A stretch of 64,000 bases of DNA from Streptomyces roseofulvus (GTDB lineage Bacteria; Actinomycetota; Actinomycetes; Streptomycetales; Streptomycetaceae), in contig NZ_BAAAWE010000001.1 of NCBI RefSeq assembly GCF_039534915.1, positions 8,122,001-8,186,000 on the forward strand, in the 5' to 3' direction. Below the pieces are notes generated by a model. That model searched no databases and was not told the DNA's origin. It saw only the letters and a list, made by a program, of their open reading frames with translations. Position numbers and translations under genes: made by a program. How positions within the stretch are numbered: the stretch's first letter is position 1; each line of letters opens with the position of its first letter. Positions 35,796-44,514 of the stretch are shown here, piece after piece.

Positions 35796-37670
35796 ATGAG
35801 TTCCGCGCAGTACCTTCTCGAAAGCCGCCCGCATTCCGTGGCGCACCTGTTCCTGTCACGGGTCGAGGCCACCCCCGACCGGGAGGCGTACCGGTATCCC
35901 GCAGAGGTCGACGGCGGTGAGGAGTGGCGTTCGCTGACATGGGAGCAGGCGGCACAACGGGTGAAGGCGATTGCGGCCGGACTTCTCTCCCTGGGCCTGC
36001 GGAGCGAGGAGCGGGTGGCGATCTCCTCGTCGACGCGGATCGAGTGGATCCTCGCCGACATGGGCGTGATGTGCGCGGGCGCGGCGGCGACGGCCGTCTA
36101 CCCGAGCACCAACGGCGAGGAAACGGCGTACATCCTGGCCGACTCGGGCAGCCGTGCGATCTTCGTGGAGAACGCCGAGCAGCTGGCCAAGGTCGCCGCG
36201 CACAAGAGCGAGCTGCCGGACCTGGACGTTGTGGTCCTGTTCGATCCCGCGCCGGACGCGGCCGCGATCGAGGGACTGGAGGTGCTCACCCTCGCCGAGC
36301 TGGAGCGGCGCGGCGCCGAGTACCTCGCGAAGCACCCCGACGCGGTCGAGACGACGGTCCAGGGCATCGGCCCGGAGCAGCTCGCCACGCTGATTTACAC
36401 CTCCGGCACGACCGGCCGCCCCAAGGGCGTGCGGCTCGTGCACGACTGCTGGTCCTACCAGGGCGTCGCCCAGGAGTCGACGGGCCTCGTCCTTGCCGAC
36501 GACGTGCAGTTCCTGTGGCTGCCGCTGTCTCACGTCTTCGGCAAGGCCCTGATCGCGGGCCAGGTGCAGTCCGGGCACGTCATGGCCGTGGACGGCCGGG
36601 TCGACCTCATCATCACGAACCTGCCGGTCATCCGGCCCACCATTATGGCGTCCGCGCCGCGGGTCTTTGAGAAGGTCTACAACGGCATCGCCGCCAGGGC
36701 CCGTGCCGAGGGCGGCGCCAAGTACAAGATCTTCCAGTGGGCGGCGAAGGTCGCACGCGACTACGCCAGGACCGGCCAGGAGCAGATGGTCGCCACCGGC
36801 CGCCGCACTGTCCCGCTGTCCCTGGCCGTCCAGCGCGCCCTTGCCGACAAGCTGGTCTACGGCAAGATCCGCGCGGCCTTCGGCGGCCGGCTGCGCGGCA
36901 GCGCGTCGGGCAGCGCCGCGCTCGCCCCCGACATCGGCTACTTCTTCGCCGGTGTCGGCGTCCCCGTGCTGGAGGGCTACGGCCTCACGGAGACGAGCGC
37001 GGCCTGCACCGTCAACCCTGCCGACGACAGCCGGGTGGGCACGGTCGGCAGGCCGCTGCCCGGGACGGAGGTCCGTATCGCCGAGGACGGGGAGATCCTG
37101 CTGCGCGGCCCGGGCATCATGCGCGGCTACCACAACCTTCCCGACAAGACCGCTGAAGTGCTGGAGAACGACGGCTGGTTCCGCACCGGGGACATCGGCG
37201 AGGTCGACAAGGACGGCTACGTCCGGATCACCGACCGCAAGAAGGACCTGTTCAAGACGTCGGGCGGCAAGTACGTGGCGCCCACCGAGATCGAGGGCCG
37301 GTTCAAGGCCGTCTGCCCCTTCGCGAGCAACATCCTGGTCATCGGCAACGACCGGAACTACTGCACTGCTCTGGTCGCGCTCGACGAGAGCGTGATCATG
37401 CCCTGGGCCGCCGCGAACGGTCTGGCCGGCCGCGGCTACGCCGAGGTCGTCACCTCCCCGGAGGTCCACGCGCTCATCGACGGCTTCGTCCAGCGCCTCA
37501 ACACCGGCCTCCAGCGCTGGCAGACGATCAAGAAGTTCGCCGTCCTGCCCCGCGACCTCGATGTCGAGCACGGCGAGCTCACCCCGAGCCTGAAGGTCAA
37601 GCGCCCCGTCGTGGAGCGCGAGTACGCCGACCTGGTCGAAGCCATGTACGAAGGCGCCCGTGAGGTGTGA
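35796..37670 (+). CDS. Long-chain acyl-CoA synthetase (AMP-forming)
   Basis: A 624-residue adenylate-forming enzyme. The AMP-binding signature LIYTSGTTGRPKGVRL lies at about residues 196-211, the A5-type motif VLEGYGLTETSAA at about 389-401, and GWFRTGDIGEVDKDGYVRIT with DRKKDLFKTSGGKYVAP near 460-500, including the conserved Asp and Lys that serve adenylation. This matches bacterial FadD15-like ligases that convert fatty acids to acyl-CoA. The ATG at 35796 has GGAGG five bases upstream; the frame opens at 35772 without a better signal. It is the most housekeeping-like gene in the window. Confidence 0.93.
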   Translation: MSSAQYLLESRPHSVAHLFLSRVEATPDREAYRYPAEVDGGEEWRSLTWEQAAQRVKAIAAGLLSLGLRSEERVAISSSTRIEWILADMGVMCAGAAATAVYPSTNGEETAYILADSGSRAIFVENAEQLAKVAAHKSELPDLDVVVLFDPAPDAAAIEGLEVLTLAELERRGAEYLAKHPDAVETTVQGIGPEQLATLIYTSGTTGRPKGVRLVHDCWSYQGVAQESTGLVLADDVQFLWLPLSHVFGKALIAGQVQSGHVMAVDGRVDLIITNLPVIRPTIMASAPRVFEKVYNGIAARARAEGGAKYKIFQWAAKVARDYARTGQEQMVATGRRTVPLSLAVQRALADKLVYGKIRAAFGGRLRGSASGSAALAPDIGYFFAGVGVPVLEGYGLTETSAACTVNPADDSRVGTVGRPLPGTEVRIAEDGEILLRGPGIMRGYHNLPDKTAEVLENDGWFRTGDIGEVDKDGYVRITDRKKDLFKTSGGKYVAPTEIEGRFKAVCPFASNILVIGNDRNYCTALVALDESVIMPWAAANGLAGRGYAEVVTSPEVHALIDGFVQRLNTGLQRWQTIKKFAVLPRDLDVEHGELTPSLKVKRPVVEREYADLVEAMYEGAREV

Positions 37671-37680
37671 CCCTATCCGG

Positions 37681-37710
37681 CTGTCCGGTACGCGGCCCCC
37701 TACCGGACAG
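37681..37710 (+). terminator. Hairpin after acyl-CoA synthetase gene
   Basis: CTGTCCGGTA (37681-37690) pairs perfectly with TACCGGACAG (37701-37710) around a ten-base loop, eight bases after the translation stop. No T-run follows, as is usual in high-GC actinobacteria. The next 260 bp hold no gene. Confidence 0.7.
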
Positions 37711-37976
37711 CGCAAGGTGCCCGAACGGGCAGGGCAACAGGCTTACGTGGAGAGATGCGCCAAGATCCCTTCCCCTGCTGCGCCGGCCGGAGCCAGTAGC
37801 GCTCCAGCGGGGGCCACCTGAGACCGTCGCAGTCAGCCTGCCTTTGGTCACCCGTCGGCCAACCTTCGCCGACTGACCCGCGTGACTCGCCCCGGCCCGG
37901 GAGGATGCCCACCACGGCGAGGCACCCTGATGGCGCTCTTTGAACCTGGTTCTGACCGCGCTTCCGTGAAAGCTCA

Positions 37977-38360
37977 GTGCTCGCCGCGACCTACAGCACG
38001 ATCTTCCCCAAGATCAAGCCCGATGGAGCCTCCAGCTACGCGGACCTGGAGTGGAGCGATACCCACCAGACCGCGAACGGCTGGAAACTCGTCTACGGCC
38101 GGTGGGACCCGAACACCGGCACGGACCAGCTGTGGTTCAACCGCGCTTACCTGGACGACGGCAAGTGCCTCGGCTCGACGGAGCACCGCCGGCGGGTCGC
38201 GGCGCACGAGCTGGGGCACGCGCTCGGCTTCTGCCACAAGCCGTACAACGGCATGTACCCGTCGATGATGTGGACGGAGTACTCCCACATCTCGGGTAAG
38301 GAGATCGACGGTCCCACCGAGCAGACCGACATCAAGGCGTATCACGCACTGTGGGGATGA
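37977..38360 (+). CDS. Truncated zinc metalloprotease (matrixin/snapalysin-like)
   Basis: The zinc-binding motif HELGHALGFCH fits H-E-x-x-H-x-x-G-x-x-H, and MMWTEYSHISGKEIDGPTEQ downstream fits the Met-turn region of metzincins. The domain is only about 125 residues; secreted relatives have a signal peptide and an N-terminal segment that are missing here. The gene therefore seems 5'-truncated. Its stop overlaps the start of the next gene (ATGA), so the two were an operon. Confidence 0.75.
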   Translation: MLAATYSTIFPKIKPDGASSYADLEWSDTHQTANGWKLVYGRWDPNTGTDQLWFNRAYLDDGKCLGSTEHRRRVAAHELGHALGFCHKPYNGMYPSMMWTEYSHISGKEIDGPTEQTDIKAYHALWG

Positions 38361-38848
38361 CCATGAACAAGAAGGCTGTCGCCGCGGCCGCGGGTGCGAT
38401 GACCGCCGGCGCTCTGGCGCTGGGCGGCTGGTTCGCCTATCAGCACATGGAGAGCCAGGTCGGCTCCGGGCACGTGCTGCGCGGCTACGACGCCCACACC
38501 CCGGCGGGCACCGCACCGCACGCCGAGGACGTCTTCACTGGGCGCGTGGAGGCATTCGAGGAACGGCGGGAGCTCGAGCACTGGATGACCGACATCTACC
38601 GGGTCAGCGTCGTCTCGGTGCTGCGCGGGGACGTACGCGGCACAGTGCGCGTCACGTACGCGCCGGACGAGGAACCAGCCCAGAGGCTTACCGACGGCGA
38701 AACCTACGTGTTCGCCACACAGGCCTGGCGGGGAACTGTCGAGAACGGCCAGTCGCTGCTCTTCCACGGCGAGATGAAGCCCGTGGACGACGCGCAGTTG
38801 ACCGCCTGGAAGCGCGCGACGGTCCTCCCCGTGGTGGCCGACCAGTAG
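38357..38848 (+). CDS. Membrane-anchored or secreted small protein
   Basis: From the ATG at 38357 (MTMNKKAVAAAAGAMTAGAL) a hydrophobic segment forms a signal anchor or signal peptide. The remaining 135 residues are beta-rich (DVFTGRVEAFEERRELEHWM, YRVSVVSVLRGDVRGTVRVT), suggesting an OB-fold-like extracellular domain of the kind seen in TIMP-like and DUF-class proteins. It starts within the metalloprotease stop codon. A partner such as an inhibitor of that protease is conceivable but unproven. Confidence 0.7.
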   Translation: MTMNKKAVAAAAGAMTAGALALGGWFAYQHMESQVGSGHVLRGYDAHTPAGTAPHAEDVFTGRVEAFEERRELEHWMTDIYRVSVVSVLRGDVRGTVRVTYAPDEEPAQRLTDGETYVFATQAWRGTVENGQSLLFHGEMKPVDDAQLTAWKRATVLPVVADQ

Positions 38849-39095
38849 CCGGTCCGAGGACCGTAGAGCATCTGGGACACCGCGGGCGCCGTCTGCCCGG
38901 CTTCCAGGACAGCCGTGGAAAGTCCGAGGGCCAGGGCCTGCCCTCTGGCGGTCCATCAGGAGCTGCGCCCCGAGCATGGGTCTCGTACGGTCGCGGTGGG
39001 CGACGTACAGGACCGTCGTCCCGCCGGGCGGCGCGCCGATCCTCGAATCTCCCCGAGCGAGTGCTAGCGCGCGTCCGGAGCTCCGTCTAGCGATG

Positions 39096-39551
39096 TCAGG
39101 AGGCGTGGCGGTAGTCGGCGGCAGGTTTGGCGACGGGGTGGCCCCAGCGGGTGTTGAGCCGGTCGAGGACGGGTTCGATGCGGAGTCTGGCCTCGCGTTC
39201 GGTGTCGAGGGACATCTGGGTGCCGGGGCCTTCGCCGGCGGCGGTGAGGTCTTCGACGGTGAGGACGATCCGCCGTACCCGCGCACGCTGGAGCGCCATG
39301 CCGTCGAGGATCCGATAGGCGGCGCTGCGGAGGTCCTCCGTGTGTCCGGACGCGGCAGGCAGCGTGCGGGTCCGGGAGACGCTGGCGCCGCCGGCGAGCC
39401 CGATGGTCAGGTTGACCTTCCGGGCGACCTGGTCGCGGCGCCGAATCCGCTCGCCGACGGTGACCACGAGGCTGAGCACGGCGGCGCGCACGCTCGCGGC
39501 GTCGGTCTCGTCCCAGGGGAAGGCGGTGTGGGCGCTGGTCGACTCGGGCAT
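39096..39551 (-). pseudogene. Y-family DNA polymerase C-terminal fragment (DinB/ImuB-like)
   Basis: The sequence matches the little-finger domain of Y-family translesion polymerases: SLVVTVGERIRRRDQVARKV followed by NLTIGLAGGASVSRTRTLPA and RSAAYRILDGMALQRARVRR. The palm domain with its catalytic Asp residues is absent upstream, where a plus-strand integrase fragment is found instead. The fragment cannot be an active polymerase. Confidence 0.7.
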
Positions 39552-39576
39552 GCGGTGCGCAGTGATCGTCCGAGGA

Positions 39577-39880
39577 TCGGCCCCCCGCCCTCAGCCGACG
39601 CCTGGCCGCCCAGCACATCCCCAACCGGCCCGCCCGAACCACCACACTCGTGGCCCTAGCATGCGGCCTCTCGCCCGCGGTCCTCGGCCCGATGCTCGGC
39701 CTTCACCCGATCACAGCCGTCCAGTGGCGCCGCCGCGCCGTCACCGACTGGACCGCATACCTCCAAGCACGCACCGAGGCCGGCAACCAGGGGCAGGACC
39801 GAACAGGCAGACAGCACCAGGCGCAGAAGTCGGATCGCCCGGGTTTACCTGGGGCGATCCTGCATCCTGGCGTCTGAGAA
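39577..39880 (+). pseudogene. Integrase/recombinase-like C-terminal fragment
   Basis: The frame reads AAQHIPNRPARTTTLVALAC, GLSPAVLGPMLGLHPITAVQ and WRRRAVTDWTAYLQAR, matching the C-terminus of a group of Streptomyces plasmid or site-specific integrase proteins as I remember them. The catalytic part is missing, and the start coincides with the break in the opposite-strand polymerase gene at about 39555. Confidence 0.5.
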
Positions 39881-39889
39881 GCTTCTTCG

Positions 39890-40321
39890 ATGTGGCGTGA
39901 ACAGATCCTTCAGGCGATGGCCGGTGCTGAGCTCGACGCTCCGGCCGGCGAAGAAGCGTTGGCAGCGGTCGAGAGCACACTCGGACAGCCGCTGCCCCCA
40001 CAGTTGGCCAGTCTGCTACGAGAGTGCAACGGCGTGCGAGGGCGCTACGGTCTCGGCGTCGTCTGGAGCGCCGAGCGGATCGCGAAGGACAACGCGGATC
40101 TCCGCAGCACTCGCGACTTCACCGAGCTATACATGCCATTCGAACCACTGATGTTCTTCGGCGATAACGGGGGAGGCGACCAGTTCGCCTTCGTTCGAAC
40201 TCCACAACGCGATGAGATCTTCGTCTGGGACCACGAGACGGACAGTCGATACCTGGTCTCCTACAGCCTGGACCAGTACATCGAACGGGCCCTGCAGGCC
40301 ACCGGAGACTGGTACCGGTAA
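39890..40321 (+). CDS. SMI1/KNR4 (SUKH) family protein
   Basis: A 143-residue protein with the SUKH signature AAVESTLGQPLPPQLASLLR, ECNGVRG, PLMFFGDNGGGDQFAFVRTP (the conserved G-D-G-D-x-F region) and IFVWDHETDSRYLVSYSLDQ. It is a compact, complete SUKH domain. Such genes often serve as immunity or anti-toxin genes. It follows the integrase fragment directly and precedes an HNH nuclease fragment, which might have been a toxin partner; this is inference. Confidence 0.9.
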   Translation: MWREQILQAMAGAELDAPAGEEALAAVESTLGQPLPPQLASLLRECNGVRGRYGLGVVWSAERIAKDNADLRSTRDFTELYMPFEPLMFFGDNGGGDQFAFVRTPQRDEIFVWDHETDSRYLVSYSLDQYIERALQATGDWYR

Positions 40322-40399
40322 AACGGCCTCGGAATACAGCACCCTTGGAATGACGCTCCCCCGCCAGCTGAGCAGACGCCGTGGAGCCGCGCCCGGCGT

Positions 40400-40654
40400 G
40401 AGTCATGCGCGAACGACCAGGGCAGCCCCGACACCCTGATCGCCGTCACCGCGGCTTCCAACCGCAGCAAGGCGGACAAGGACCCGGCCGAGTGGCTGCC
40501 GTCGGACTCCTCCTACCACTGCACCTACGCCGCGACCTGGGTCGGCACGAAGCTCCGCTGGGACCTGGCCGCCGACGAGGTTGAGCGGGAAGCCCTTCTG
40601 GGGCTCGCCGAGGACTGCCCCACGACCGTCGCTTCCTACGAGCCGGCGCCGTAG
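40400..40654 (+). pseudogene. HNH endonuclease family (DUF1524-like) C-terminal fragment
   Basis: The plus strand reads LIAVTAASNRSKADKDPAEW, LPSDSSYHCTYAATWVGTKL and RWDLAADEVEREALLGLAED before a stop at 40654. This matches the end of secreted HNH/DUF1524 proteins: the NRSKxDxDPAxW block follows the HNH motif, which would be upstream and is missing. The 5' part is lost. Confidence 0.65.
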
Positions 40655-40786
40655 ACCAGGCGAAGACGAGGTGGTCCGCCTTGCTCCAGAGCGGGCCAAG
40701 ATCGCATCCAGCCGCGTTCCGCTGCAGCGACACGGAGTTTTGCGGAATCCGCGATGCGAGCAAACGGCGGCCGCGACGATGGGGGC

Positions 40787-41887
40787 ATGAGCGAACAGGA
40801 CGCGGGGCCGGCAGAGCCGGTGGTGGTGAGGGTTCCGGTGGAGCCCGTCGAGGCCGCGATCGAGGCTGATGCCCGCGACGCAGCGGCTCGTCACAGCGGT
40901 CTGGCGGTCCGCGGCCCGCTGTTCGGCATCGCCGCCCAGGGGCCGGGGGACGGGCGGCGGTGGCGGGTGGTCGTCGAGGTCGCGCACGGCTGTCCGCAGG
41001 ATGCCCGTGACGCGCTGAACTCCCTGCTCTGGTTCCGGGCGAAGGACGAGGCGCAGAGCCGGGAGGAACGCCGCCCATTGCTGGCGGCGGTCGCCCGTCT
41101 GGAGACCGAGCCCGTCGACGAGCTCACCGTGGGCACCACCCGCTACCGGGTCGTGCGGGCAGAGGAGTACGCGGCTGTCGACAGCCGCGGCGCCATCGAA
41201 ACCCCACGTCCGACCGACCCCGAACCCCTCACCCCCGACTGGGGCCCCGGCGCCCGCAGCCCGAAGGTCGACGACGGTCTCGTCCTCGACCCCGAGGCGC
41301 CCCTCTCCCCGCTGCAGGCAGCGGAGCGAGTCGCCCTGCGCTCCCTGGCCTACAGCGGCACCCGCTTCCCCGACGCCGTCCTCGCGGACTCCGCACGTGC
41401 CGTGGAGAGCCATCCCGACGTCCTGCTGATGCCGGCGGCGTTCCTGATCACCGAGCGGTCCGGCGACGGCGAGTGGTCTGCGGGCAGCAGCCTCCACGCC
41501 ACCGCCCACGATGCCCGCCGCACCCTGGACTTTGCCCTGACCTGGATGGAACCCCGCATCCGCAGCCTGATCCCCACCAACGCCGACCGCACCATCGATG
41601 CCCGCAACCCGCCCAACGGCACCACCGGCAAGGCAGCTGCGGAGCTCAAGGAATTCGCGATGGCCGCCGACATGCTGCGTGCCGGCCGCTGCGACCAGGT
41701 CGAAGCGGCCGGCACCGTCTACCGCATCACCCGCTCCCGACGCCTGCTGCGCTGGGGCCCCGACGGACCCGAGGTCCCGCGCCCCTCCGACACCAGCACC
41801 CACACCCCCTCGGCGCTCCACCCGTGCCTCGACGAGGACGGCACCGTCCATGTCGAGGACTCCGCGGGTGAGGAACCGTCCTGTTGA
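40787..41887 (+). CDS. DUF5954 family protein
   Basis: A 366-residue soluble protein with the features I recall for DUF5954: GPLFGIAAQGPGDGRRWRVV, DARDALNSLLWFRAKDEAQS, TRYRVVRAEEYAAVD and PDVLLMPAAFLITERSGDGE. The family is restricted to Streptomyces and close relatives and has no known function. I chose MSEQDAGPAEP at 40787; an ATG at 40754 adds 11 unlikely residues. The gene appears complete and is a single unit. Confidence 0.8.
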   Translation: MSEQDAGPAEPVVVRVPVEPVEAAIEADARDAAARHSGLAVRGPLFGIAAQGPGDGRRWRVVVEVAHGCPQDARDALNSLLWFRAKDEAQSREERRPLLAAVARLETEPVDELTVGTTRYRVVRAEEYAAVDSRGAIETPRPTDPEPLTPDWGPGARSPKVDDGLVLDPEAPLSPLQAAERVALRSLAYSGTRFPDAVLADSARAVESHPDVLLMPAAFLITERSGDGEWSAGSSLHATAHDARRTLDFALTWMEPRIRSLIPTNADRTIDARNPPNGTTGKAAAELKEFAMAADMLRAGRCDQVEAAGTVYRITRSRRLLRWGPDGPEVPRPSDTSTHTPSALHPCLDEDGTVHVEDSAGEEPSC

Positions 41888-42042
41888 CACAGGCCGGGAT
41901 CGAGCCGGTTCCTGTCCGCAGGTTGGGCAGCAGTTGACGATCTTGGATGCCGCAGATGCTCACCAGGAATGACGTCACCCTTGGCTAAGGACTGTCCCGT
42001 AAATGATCTATGGCACGCCGACCGCGTATCGGACCCTGTGTC

Positions 42043-42813
42043 TCATTCGACGAGGGCGAGGTTGTGAAGCCGGGCGATGCTGAGCATGGCGTGATGAACG
42101 CCCTCGCCCTTGAGGCGGCAGTCGCGGAGGACCTTCCACGTCTTCATTCGTGCGAAGGCGTGCTCGACGCGGGCGCGGACCTTGCGATGGGAGGCGTTGT
42201 GCTCCTCTTTCCAGGCCGGTAGTTCGGCCTGGCCTCGTTCACGGTGGTGCAGGATGACCAGGCCGGTGCCGCGGTAGCCGCCGTCAGCGATCACGGTTGT
42301 TCTGCCGACGGCGGCCTTCGCGCCGGACAGCTCCCATGCCTTGCAGTCGTTGCGGTTGCCGGGCAGGGGCCGACCGACGGTGACGACGAGCCGGGTATCG
42401 GCGTCGATGACGACCTGGTGGTTGGTGGAGTAGCGGTAGTTCTTCGAACGCTCGGCGATGCTGTGATCGCGGGTGGGAACCAACGTGCCGTCCACGATCA
42501 GCACGGTGTCCTTGCGGAACCGCTGGCGCTGGCGCAGAGCGAGGGCGGGCCCGAGGTGGTCGATGATGCGGTCGGCAGCCGACTTCGAGATCCCGAACAG
42601 CGGAGCGAGCTGCCGCAGTGTCAGGTTGGTTCGCCCGTAGGCGACGACAAGCAGCACGCGATCCTCCAGCGGCAGACTCCATGGTCGTCCCTTGCGTGCC
42701 TGGGCTGCCTCCTCCTTGCGCAGAGCGGTGACGAGCGTGCCGAACTGCTGCGGGCTCAGCCCGGTGAACGGGCCTATCCAGCGGGGCTCCGATGCCGTGA
42801 TCACACCAGTCAT
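42043..42813 (-). CDS. IS5-family DDE transposase, intact
   Basis: The 256-residue protein has an N-terminal DNA-binding region (LVVAYGRTNLTLRQLAPLFG) and the DDE fold: VLIVDGTLVPTRDHS with the first Asp, DADTRLVVTVGRPLPGNRND with the second, and RARVEHAFARMKTWKVLRDC with the Glu. The DDE_Tnp_4/HARBI1 type is clear. It is the only undamaged member of a group that has broken copies at 11688 and 34244 and a 5' fragment at 7660, so it may be the source or sister of those. Confidence 0.9.
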   Translation of the reverse strand: MTGVITASEPRWIGPFTGLSPQQFGTLVTALRKEEAAQARKGRPWSLPLEDRVLLVVAYGRTNLTLRQLAPLFGISKSAADRIIDHLGPALALRQRQRFRKDTVLIVDGTLVPTRDHSIAERSKNYRYSTNHQVVIDADTRLVVTVGRPLPGNRNDCKAWELSGAKAAVGRTTVIADGGYRGTGLVILHHRERGQAELPAWKEEHNASHRKVRARVEHAFARMKTWKVLRDCRLKGEGVHHAMLSIARLHNLALVE

Positions 42814-42851
42814 GGCGAGATCATCTCCCGGGCCTGGAAAGTCGTGTGGAG

Positions 42852-43559
42852 CTACGAGATCTCGGGGTACTGGGGGCGCTTTCGCTTGAGCTTGGCCAGG
42901 TCACTGAGATCGATGCCGGTGGCCTTGGCGTACTGCCTGGCCCAGTCGGCGACGGCCTGTCGGAAGAGGTAGTCGGGGCGACGGGGCACTGGTTCCTCGC
43001 CGCGGTTTCGCAGCTTGGCGACAGCCGCCCGCTCCAGATCCTGGGCACCGCACTGACGAGCCAGAAGGATGGCCTTCGCAAGCCGTCCCGGCTCGTTGTT
43101 GGCCGGTGTGAACGACCAGACCCCGCCCCGTTGGACGTGGGTGTCCGCGAGGAGCAGCAGCCCCAGGTCATGAAAGTCGCGGACGAAGTGCAGAGAGGAC
43201 GGCCCGTAGCGAGTGACGCCGGCAGCGATCTCGGGGGCGAGCGGGGCGCTGCCTGTCGGCCAGGGATAGCAGGCGGCAGGAGGGATGCTGGACGGACTTG
43301 CATCACCGGTTGGCGTGGGGTGGTCGATCCCGATGCCCACCCCACCGAAGCCGTCCATCCGATCGCGAAGATCGATGTAGTCCGTGTGGACACTCCAGCC
43401 GAAGGCCGACCGGTCGGAGCGGTCCTTCCAGATCGAAAGCGTGGTGCACAGGCTTCCCCGGACGAACGTCAGCTTGCCGCCATCGACGCTGGCGGGAGCG
43501 GTTCCGAGCAGCTCGACGAACTGATCGGCCATCCTTCCTACCGTCCAGGGGCGCGTCAC
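42852..43559 (-). CDS. IS passenger gene, hypothetical protein
   Basis: A 235-residue soluble protein located between the transposase gene and the right inverted repeat of the same element. It has VDGGKLTFVRGSLCTTLSIW, SVHTDYIDLRDRMDGFGGVG and a C-terminal Lys-rich end (AKATGIDLSDLAKLKRKRPQ). No family is recognised; the acidic N-terminal sandwich followed by a helical half is compatible with an immunity-like fold. Its C-terminal 33 codons recur at about 7840-7935 next to the matching transposase 5' end. Confidence 0.65.
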   Translation of the reverse strand: MTRPWTVGRMADQFVELLGTAPASVDGGKLTFVRGSLCTTLSIWKDRSDRSAFGWSVHTDYIDLRDRMDGFGGVGIGIDHPTPTGDASPSSIPPAACYPWPTGSAPLAPEIAAGVTRYGPSSLHFVRDFHDLGLLLLADTHVQRGGVWSFTPANNEPGRLAKAILLARQCGAQDLERAAVAKLRNRGEEPVPRRPDYLFRQAVADWARQYAKATGIDLSDLAKLKRKRPQYPEIS

Positions 43560-43670
43560 GACGGCATGATAGGCGCTGCCCCAGGGGCCTGATCGCCAGG
43601 GCTCCTGTCAGACCGCCCATCATTCGTAGATCATTTACGGGACAGCCCTTAGGAACGTCGCGAGGGGCTC

Positions 43671-43704
43671 CTCGAGCACCCTTGAACGATCAAGGGTGCT
43701 CGAG
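43671..43704. terminator. Perfect 15-bp-stem hairpin
   Basis: CTCGAGCACCCTTGA (43671-43685) pairs without mismatch with TCAAGGGTGCTCGAG (43690-43704) around ACGA. It lies 20 bp outside the IS right end. The stem is longer than most terminators in this window, so it may end minus- or plus-strand transcripts or be a protein site. Confidence 0.6.
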
Positions 43705-43943
43705 GGATCGCCTTCCGGCCCTCGCCCGGCCGTTCTGACAATCTGCGGCTCGTTCGCGGGCCCCAGGGCCCTGTCACCGCACCCGGCCGCCCGGGCCGTG
43801 TACCGGCCGGCGTCTACCCCGGGACGGGGCTCGCCGGCCCCGGTGCCGTGCCCCGCCCCTCGCGGCCGGCTCGGCGGCAGTCCCGGAGCGCCCCAGCAGT
43901 TACCGAATTCACCAACTGGTTCGTGATCATCAAGGTCGGGGAG

Positions 43944-44335
43944 GTACTCGCGTGAGTACTTCTCCGACCACCACCTCCGGATTTTTCGGAAGTGGTCGTC
44001 TTCCTGGGCTCCGGTTCGGGGGGTGTTCCCCTAGGGAACACCGGCGGCAGCGCTGCGACGAGGTACGTGCGGGCGTGCCCGGTCCGCTGGCCGCTCAGCG
44101 GACCCCGCCAAGGTCCCCGCGTCCGCCCCGGCCTGTTCGTCTGGCGCTCCGATCGTGGAGACCTGGCCGGTCGGCGTGGTCGTGTGTGTGCGGGGTGTGG
44201 GGGTAGGCGGGTGATCGGAGCGAAGTGGACGTCTCCTGGGGCTGGTCGTGCGCGTTCTTCCCCCGGCGCGTGCGGCCGGCCCGTCCGGCAGCCCGGACCC
44301 GGCCCCTATGGGCCCGTGTCTCACATGTGAGACAC
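43944..44335. promoter_or_regulatory. Palindrome-rich control region
   Basis: Inverted repeats found here are GTACTC-GCGT-GAGTAC (43944-43959), a stem around GATTTTT (about 43971-43995), GGTGTTCCC-CTA-GGGAACACC (44022-44042) and the perfect 20-mer GTGTCTCACATGTGAGACAC (44316-44335). The last lies 13 bp before the plasmid-type fragment. Such 16-20-bp dyads are typical operators of dimeric repressors. A GTG at 43952 inside the first dyad opens an 84-codon frame of doubtful value. 43705-43943 shows nothing else. Confidence 0.55.
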
Positions 44336-44347
44336 CTTGACGGTCGG

Positions 44348-44489
44348 GACCAGGGAGGGCACCGCCACCTCGACCTGGACCGTCACGTGGGAGGCGCCCG
44401 CCCTCGGCGAATCCGGCACGATCACCGAGACCCGCGCCACGGCGTTCACGGCGTGGGTGGGCGAGGCGCAGGCCGTCGGCACCAGCTGA
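44348..44489 (+). pseudogene. Plasmid-type ATP/GTP-binding protein, last 46 codons (copy 2)
   Basis: The frame ends STWTVTWEAPALGESGTITE, TRATAFTAWVGEAQAVGTS and stop, nearly identical to the end of the fragment at 30498-31007. Only this tail is present; the sequence upstream of 44348 is unrelated. It marks the left border of the second copy of the iteron block. Confidence 0.75.
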
Positions 44490-44514
44490 CCCGCGCGGCA
44501 AGGGGAAGCGGCGA

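Larger units (their letters stand above)
41988..43649 (-). mobile_element. 1.66-kb IS5-type element carrying a passenger gene
   Basis: The ends are inverted repeats: left GGACTGTCCCGTAAATGATC (from 41989) and right the inverse with one mismatch (to 43648). TA is duplicated at 41986-41987 and 43650-43651. Inside lie a complete transposase and, upstream on the same strand, a 235-residue gene unrelated to transposition. Normal IS5-family elements are about 0.85-0.9 kb, so this is nearly double length. Confidence 0.8.

Noticed and set aside
43671..44335. Linear-replicon telomere
   Set aside because: Palindromes are dense, but the sequence continues on both sides with ordinary genes and none of the known Streptomyces telomere core motifs were recognised.
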